From: Cercis canadensis
Taxonomy: Eukaryota > Streptophyta > Magnoliopsida > Fabales > Fabaceae
Length of the DNA stretch: 64,000 bases
Assembly (NCBI GenBank): GCA_003255065.1
Contig: QAOA01000573.1
Coordinates: forward strand, 660,991 to 724,990
Direction: 5' to 3'
The translations under genes were made by a program, and so were the position numbers. Numbering within the stretch: position 1 is the first letter of the stretch; every line of letters starts with the position of its first letter. The notes below the pieces were generated by a model. That model did not search any database. It was given only the letters and a program-made list of their open reading frames with translations, and was not told the origin of the DNA. Shown piece after piece: positions 58,460-64,000 of the stretch.

Positions 58460-60393
58460 TTAAATTACCTTGAGATTGATGTTTCGCAGAGAGAAAATAG
58501 TACAGAGAGCAACGCAGCAACGGGACTTTGTTTATCAAAGAGGCAAAGCTCTTTATTTATACGCGGCATTGTTCAGTTTTTATCCTAGTAGCAAAAGGAA
58601 ACCGACGTATCTTTTTTAAAATTAATTTTTGGGTAAACTTTTAATTTGATAAAAGCCAAAGAAATGAGGGATTAGGAAACTTTCCCCAATGTTACCGAAT
58701 ATTGTATCATAGTCATTCACCAACATATTAATTAACCAGCTGCTTTAGTACCTATATTTCTCATGAAAAAAATAAAGTATAGGCATGATGTAATTTTAAA
58801 TTTTTAGATTATTTTTAATTATCTTGATAATTTTCAAAATCTGATGTTATAATATTCAGAATCAAGAGAAATATGATGTTTTAGTTCCAAAAAGATGTAT
58901 AATTTCTTAATTTCATCCATTCACCTATAATTCTCTCTATTAAAACCTTCAAATAATTTTTTCTGGTAAATTTTTTTTGTCTATCTTAATTTACACTAAT
59001 TTAAAACCATCATACCAAACCAAATAGCTTGTACTCGTCAAACCCAAAATCGTAGCCAAACTAGTACCCAAAAAAAAAAAAAGAACCATCACGCCTATGT
59101 GTTTCAAATAAGATTGTGGAAAGATTGAATTAATATGCTCAATAATCTTATTACCCAAAACAAAAACTCAATAATGTAATTAAGAAAACCCACCTCACAA
59201 TTTATAATACATCAGAAACCAATCATGATAATTTAACAAGTTTGCATTTTCATCCAACTTTCAGAAAAGAGTGTCCTCTCACAGAATGGTTGAATAACAG
59301 GCCAGAAAAATATAGTATATAATAAGAATATTTTGAACATTTAAAGAAAATCATCATTTTTATTCTCACTAAATAATACTTATAAAGCAATGGAGATGCT
59401 AACATTCAAACAATACATTACACTCTATAAAATACCCTATCCAAACACACTATTAATGAATGAGGAGATTGCCTTGGAGACACTTTTTAACTTGCCTGTT
59501 AATTTTCCACAGTGAAAGCCACAACCTTTATGCATGTTTCACAGGATACCATACAGATCACTACTTGTCGATCATCAAGAAAATTTAAAAGAGAGATTGA
59601 ACCACTACTCTTCAGTATGCTTCCTCTGCTGGAATGCAATCGGTTTTCGCCCATATATTTTTGTGCATCGCATCCCCACCGTTGCACCAGCAGATAACTG
59701 TTTCTGAATATCCATGGGTTTCCATTTAGAACAAGCCTCAAAATCCTCTATTCCTCAAAGAAAAATTGAAAAACCCTAGGGCCCAAATTCCTTGTTATAC
59801 CGATTGCAAAACACCGCAGACCACTATTTTTTCTATTTTACCACCCGCCTTCCAAACTCTGCGACAACCTCTTCCCCAATCGTAACGATCTCATCCTCCT
59901 CAAACCTTTGCCCGCTCATCCCTACTTCAAAACCCACCAACCAATAGCGGGATCACAGAAAAGACAAGACCAAAAAGCTCCAAACAGCCATGTCCTGGAG
60001 ATGAAAAGTGCACAAGACACCAAAGCAAAGTGACACGCACTAAAACGGCGCTTCCACACAAAGGTAAAACCCCAGGAGAGAAAACTTGAAATCCGAAAAG
60101 CTATCTTTGAAAATGAATTTCAAGACTATTTTTAAAAGCATGATGTAAAAATATTTGTTTGGATGTAATAATTAATTTTTCAAAGAAAACAATAGGAAAC
60201 TTGTTTGGTCACCATAATCCAAAATCTTGTAATGCTCTCTTCTATCGTCTTCTCTGTGTGATGTAACCTCCCCAAGATCCAGTACAAATTTCACCCAAAA
60301 ACAGATCGAGCACTAATATAGCCCACCGACCGCCACCACCATTGACACAGAGTCTAGCAGATCTCTGACGTGGAAACATTTTTTTTTTTTTTT
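58460..60393. other. intergenic, no gene supported
   Basis: AT-rich DNA. A short minus-strand frame near 59500-59740 (80 codons) has no recognisable domain. Bases 60100-60200 and 60480-60600 share TTTGTTT-type phrases in opposite orientation and may be the ends of a MITE interrupted by the gap. Confidence 0.35.
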
Positions 60394-60406
60394 NNNNNNN
60401 NNNNNN
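60394..60406. other. assembly gap (13 N) inside a T tract
   Basis: Thirteen Ns lie inside a poly-T run that continues on both sides, so this is a low-complexity gap. Confidence 0.95.
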
Positions 60407-61193
60407 TTTTTTTTTTTTTCTGAAAACAGCTATTTTCGGTTACATGTCGAAGTTGTTCTCTGTTTACTATGTTAAATATACATCAATTTTTAAAAATTGA
60501 ACCAAAAAACACCTTTCAAAACACATTTTTTATTTTAAAAAATTGATCACAGTTTTGAAAACTGGTAAACAAATAAGCCCTAAGCCTCTTTTATTTGTAG
60601 TTTATTTTCCATATTTTCCGCATTGTCTTACTAACATATGTAAGCTTGTGTAGGTTTAATTAGTTTGATTTAGTTGATTTTGTGGTCAATGATAAACCAA
60701 ATTGACCAAAAGAATCCCTTAAGACTGCTAGCCAAATTATCAATTTTGCATGCACCCCGCAAACATGCCACACAAGAATTTGACTGCAAAAATGAAATAA
60801 TGGTACAACCAAATAACGGAAAAAGAATAACTAATTAAGAGAGAAAGTGCAGTGTATTAGAATAGATACATACATTGTCATAAAAAAAAAAAAGCATAAT
60901 AAATAAAAGAGTAAAATCCTGAAAGATGCATGCACAATCAATTTAGTCATTGAAAGTTTATAAATATCATTCTAGTCCTTGTAAAATAATTTTGTTTGTC
61001 GAAATAGTACTCTATTTAGGTTCTCCGTTTAGGTCTGTTAATAAGAATTTGTGGAACGGTCCATGTGTCATGTTAATTGTTGATTTGACTGTCAAATATG
61101 AAATGCTTTGTTGTTCCTGTTTTGGGAGGAAACAAAACAGATTGTTTTGGACACAAAACCAACTACTTTTATTACTCATAACATAAAAAATGG
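60407..61193. other. intergenic, no gene seen
   Basis: AT-rich sequence ending at the gypsy LTR. No coding frame with support. Confidence 0.35.
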
Positions 61194-62559
61194 TGTTGTG
61201 TAAAATCCTAACGCAAGTGCACGTTATCGTTTCCAAGTAATAAGATGAGAGTGAATTATCATTCCCACGAGGACTAACGTTATCAAATACCAAAATTAGG
61301 TTAATCTCAATTTTATCTATTTAACGAGTATGGAAAATTTCAAGATATAACTTTAAATAAATTGAAAATAAGCTAAGACAGATAAAATGACGAATTAATC
61401 AAGAGAGAAAAGCCTAGGGTCTTGATTTCACCATAATTAATCTCGGTTTTCATTCCTCACGTATTTGATTTATCTTCTTAATTGCTAGTCAAGAACCCTA
61501 AATTATTTATTAGCCTTTCCCAAGGTCAAACAAAAACATCTCTAAGTTATGAACCCACTATATTCCTATATGAATTGTAAATAACCTAGAAATTTACTTA
61601 ATTCTTTGGTTCTTTTTAAATAGCTACACAGACGATGAAGGTATATTCTTATCCTACATGCAACTTATGGTATTTATCCTAATGAACTAGACACACAAAT
61701 CTCCTTTCGATCTCATTGTGATTAACCTATCAACTAATTGGTGATCAAGCAATTAGAAGCATGAAGATTAGAGATAAACACTCAATTAGAAAAGATAAAC
61801 CTTAAGTTAATTTCATAAGAAACTACAACCATTCATAATTAGGCTACATCGTAGCCCTAGATAAGAGATTAGTTCATAGCAGAAGATAAGAACATGGCAG
61901 AGTAAAATCTAGACATAATTGAGAGGGTAGAAGAATGAAACTCTGATATGAAGTCCAAGCTAGCTTCTGCTAATCTCGTCTTCAATCCTTGTTTTACCTC
62001 AATTTAGCTCTCCAAAACGTCCAAATCAAAAGTCCCTAAGAAATCCTAAAAGTCCCTATTTATACTTCTTAGCAAAAGCCCTAAAAAAACTAGGGAACAA
62101 AATCACGCTTTTAGGAAATCTCGCTCGGGCACTGCGACTTTTGAGTTTAAGCGCAGTAGCCCTTGCTCTCTGTACAAAATACCAACAGCTTCAAAAAACG
62201 GGCACTACTACTCTAATTTTCAAGTGCAGTAGCTCTTGCTCTCTGGTTGCAAGGCTGAAAAATGGGACTCGGGAGTTGCTGCTCTGATTTTCGGGCGCAG
62301 TAGCTTTTGAGCTCTGTCAGGGGGCTTTCATTTTGAAGCTACAGGAGTAGCAGCTCTTGGTTTCAAGGGCAGCAGCCCTTACTTTCTGTCCTAGTCTTTC
62401 CAAATTGCCACTTCCTCACTTCAAAACATGAAACCCATGAATTTCAACGCAGACCTACAAATTAACAAAAACAAACCATTAAATGGTAATAAATCTCAAT
62501 AAACAAATAAATAATTAAGTGAAAGATACCTAAAGAGTGGATATAAAACTCACTCAACA
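61194..62559 (-). repeat. gypsy 3' LTR, about 1.37 kb
   Basis: On the minus strand it starts TGTTGAGTGAG and ends TACACAACA, giving TGTTG/CAACA terminal inverted repeats. Directly upstream (minus strand) is TTTAGGGGTATT, a polypurine tract preceded by CTCGAGG, as at the end of Tat/Athila-type gypsy elements. Near its far end is the phrase ACGCAAGTGCACG followed by TTCCCACGAGGA on the plus strand, common in that group. The partner LTR lies outside the window. Confidence 0.7.
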
Positions 62560-62839
62560 AATACCCCTAAACTTAACATTTGTTTTTCCTCGAGCAAAGA
62601 AAAATTAATTTCCCTCAGAAGCTAACTAAAGAATGAAAACTTTTCTTACTCACCATACAGNATGGTAATAAATCTCAATAAACAAATAAATAATTAAGTG
62701 AAAGATACCTAAAGAGTGGATATAAAACTCACTCAACAAATACCCCTAAACTTAACATTTGTTTTTCCTCGAGCAAAGAAAAATTAATTTCCCTCAAAAG
62801 CTAACTAAAGAATGAAAACTTTTCTTACTCACCATACAG
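62483..62839. repeat. 178-bp duplication around N62661
   Basis: Bases 62483-62660 and 62662-62839 are the same sequence with one change. They cover the LTR edge and polypurine tract, so the LTR/internal boundary appears twice. Probably an unmerged contig overlap. Confidence 0.85.
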
Positions 62840-64000
62840 GCCTTAAAGATTTCAATTAAACACAACTCTTAGAAGAAGTTCAAGATGGCATGAATGTGTC
62901 TATTTTCAACCCAAAGTTAATCTCATCGCACTAAAATTTTGTGTGTGTAAGTGTAGCCCTTTCTTACCCTACTCACTATACTTAAATCAGATTATGCAAA
63001 CAAGCTCATAAACATCTATTCTCTACTTTACGCTTTTAGAACCCCATATGCTTGCTTTTCATGTCAATCTCTACTAATGTAGGCCAAACAACATAGAGGA
63101 TCAGAAGTTCTTTTGGTAGGCTTGTAATGTGTGGCTGGTTTATGGGTAGGATAAGAGATAACATTATGGCTAAATTCACTCATTACACAAATTCAGTTTA
63201 AAGCAAATCTCAAGAGCAACCAATTTTCTTTCTTTCACTTCTAACTCCCCTAAACTTGTTTTCATCTTTACTTTGATATCCACCAACAAAACTTTTTCTA
63301 CTTTGGGTTACTACATCCCAAACTTCATGCTTTTAAGACATTTATTTTCTTTTCTTTTTCTTTTCAATACTTGCACCCTTGTCTTTTCTTTTCATTACAC
63401 ATTTCATTTCTTTACTGCAGGAATGTAGCTCTTTTGGTGGCAACATTGCATTGACATTTTTTCTTTTCTTTTCTCCATTCATTCTTCCCACAATTTCTAG
63501 CTCTAGATGCTCTTTAACTAAATAAGTGCTTTAAATTAAAGGTACAAATGAATAGATTCATCCAAAGGCTAAGGTTATTGTAGGTGACAGAGAAAAGGCT
63601 AATTTAGGCTTAATGGGGTATGCTAGGGGTCAAACATCATTCAAATGGTTAGCTTAGAAAGGCTCAAACTGAACAAACATGCCCTAAATCATATCCTAAC
63701 ATTGTGTAGCCTAGGATTTCACCTCGACTGACATTAATCAAGCAAGTTCTAGCATTCGTGAGGTTTTGAAATGGCTTAGTTCACATAATCATCTCTAAGC
63801 AATGCATATTTCAAGCAAACAAGGCTATGTGCTCAGTGATTAAGTAAATTTCAGTTAAACAAAAATTAACTCCGGAGTTTCTCAGACACATAAACATAAC
63901 ATCTATCATTTTTCTAGAGCTGTAATCAAGAGAAATTTAGTTTTATCATAGGTCCAAAGGTTTTCAGAATTTTTTTTTTCTTTTTTTTACTGGTGCAAAA
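62560..64000 (-). mobile_element. 3' internal region of a gypsy element
   Basis: About 1.4 kb upstream (minus strand) of the 3' LTR with no open frame longer than about 50 codons. Tat/Athila-type elements commonly have a long non-coding stretch here after pol. The element runs off the window, so its pol region would be expected beyond 64000. Confidence 0.6.

Noticed and set aside
59499..59741. 80-codon minus-strand frame, possible F-box C-terminus
   Set aside because: Similarity to the C-terminal part of the F-box genes is limited to a few residues around a QVVICMVS/QILIFLVC-like stretch. There is no F-box and no neighbouring exon, so a chance frame is as likely.
1..64000. Organellar insertion, tRNA, rRNA or CRISPR array
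   Set aside because: I found no rRNA-like blocks, no cloverleaf with a GGTTCGAAT-type arm in proper spacing, and no regularly spaced short repeats. Codon and intron style is nuclear.

Overview
This window is nuclear DNA of a flowering plant, most likely a woody eudicot, although I cannot name the species. It is AT-rich. Its genes carry GT-AG introns. It holds an L-type lectin receptor kinase, an LRR receptor-like pseudogene, F-box genes and AIPP2-type PHD-finger genes, all set in plant retrotransposons (copia, gypsy, L1-type LINE) and DNA transposons (CACTA, Mutator-type, hAT-type). I found no bacterial operon, CRISPR array, rRNA or tRNA gene.

Layout. 1-4.2 kb: transposon debris, comprising a CACTA end, a copia RNase H relic and a 549-bp foldback MITE. 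4.99-9.56 kb (minus): a six-exon gene for a C4HC3 PHD finger plus AIPP2-type SPOC-like protein, with a dead LINE inside its long first intron. 10.2-14.1 kb: nested inverted repeats and a Mutator-type element with a 9-bp target duplication. 14.6-20.2 kb (minus): a second PHD gene of the same family. Its PHD exons form a clean 172-residue reading frame, but the SPOC exons further along are decayed, and a set of open exons of unknown family follows. 22.8-28.6 kb (plus): a nearly full-length LINE with ORF1, endonuclease, RT and RNase H, broken by frameshifts. 29.1-29.6 kb: a stray copy of the first-intron region of the second PHD gene. 29.8-31.9 kb (minus): an intact single-exon lectin receptor kinase. 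32.3-41.1 kb: one LRR receptor-like pseudogene split by two independent copia insertions, each with a recognisable 5-bp target duplication. 41.1-58.4 kb: a tandem array of an approximately 5-kb unit carrying an F-box gene on the minus strand. Copy 1 is frameshifted. In copy 2 the F-box gene has been replaced by a truncated gypsy element. Copy 3 is intact (54.2-55.4 kb). A partial unit next to a CACTA remnant lies between copies 2 and 3. 61.2-64.0 kb: the 3' LTR and 3' internal region of a large gypsy element that runs off the window on the minus strand.

Probably functional genes: the first PHD/SPOC gene, the lectin receptor kinase and the copy-3 F-box gene. The short PHD frame of the second gene may also be expressed. 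They do not form a pathway. By family knowledge they point to chromatin or RNA-processing control, cell-surface perception and ubiquitin-mediated turnover.

Assembly warning: nine of the ten isolated single-N positions sit between two nearly identical direct copies of 24 to about 324 bp, as if overlapping contig ends had been joined without merging. Those duplications are probably not biological.

I did not find a convincing new biological system. The most interesting structures are the F-box array with one gene swapped for a retroelement, the family of GC-rich palindromic repeats at 10-12.5 kb, and the split PHD gene with a tandem basic repeat. All calls come from reading the sequence. Similarities were judged by eye and no searches were run.
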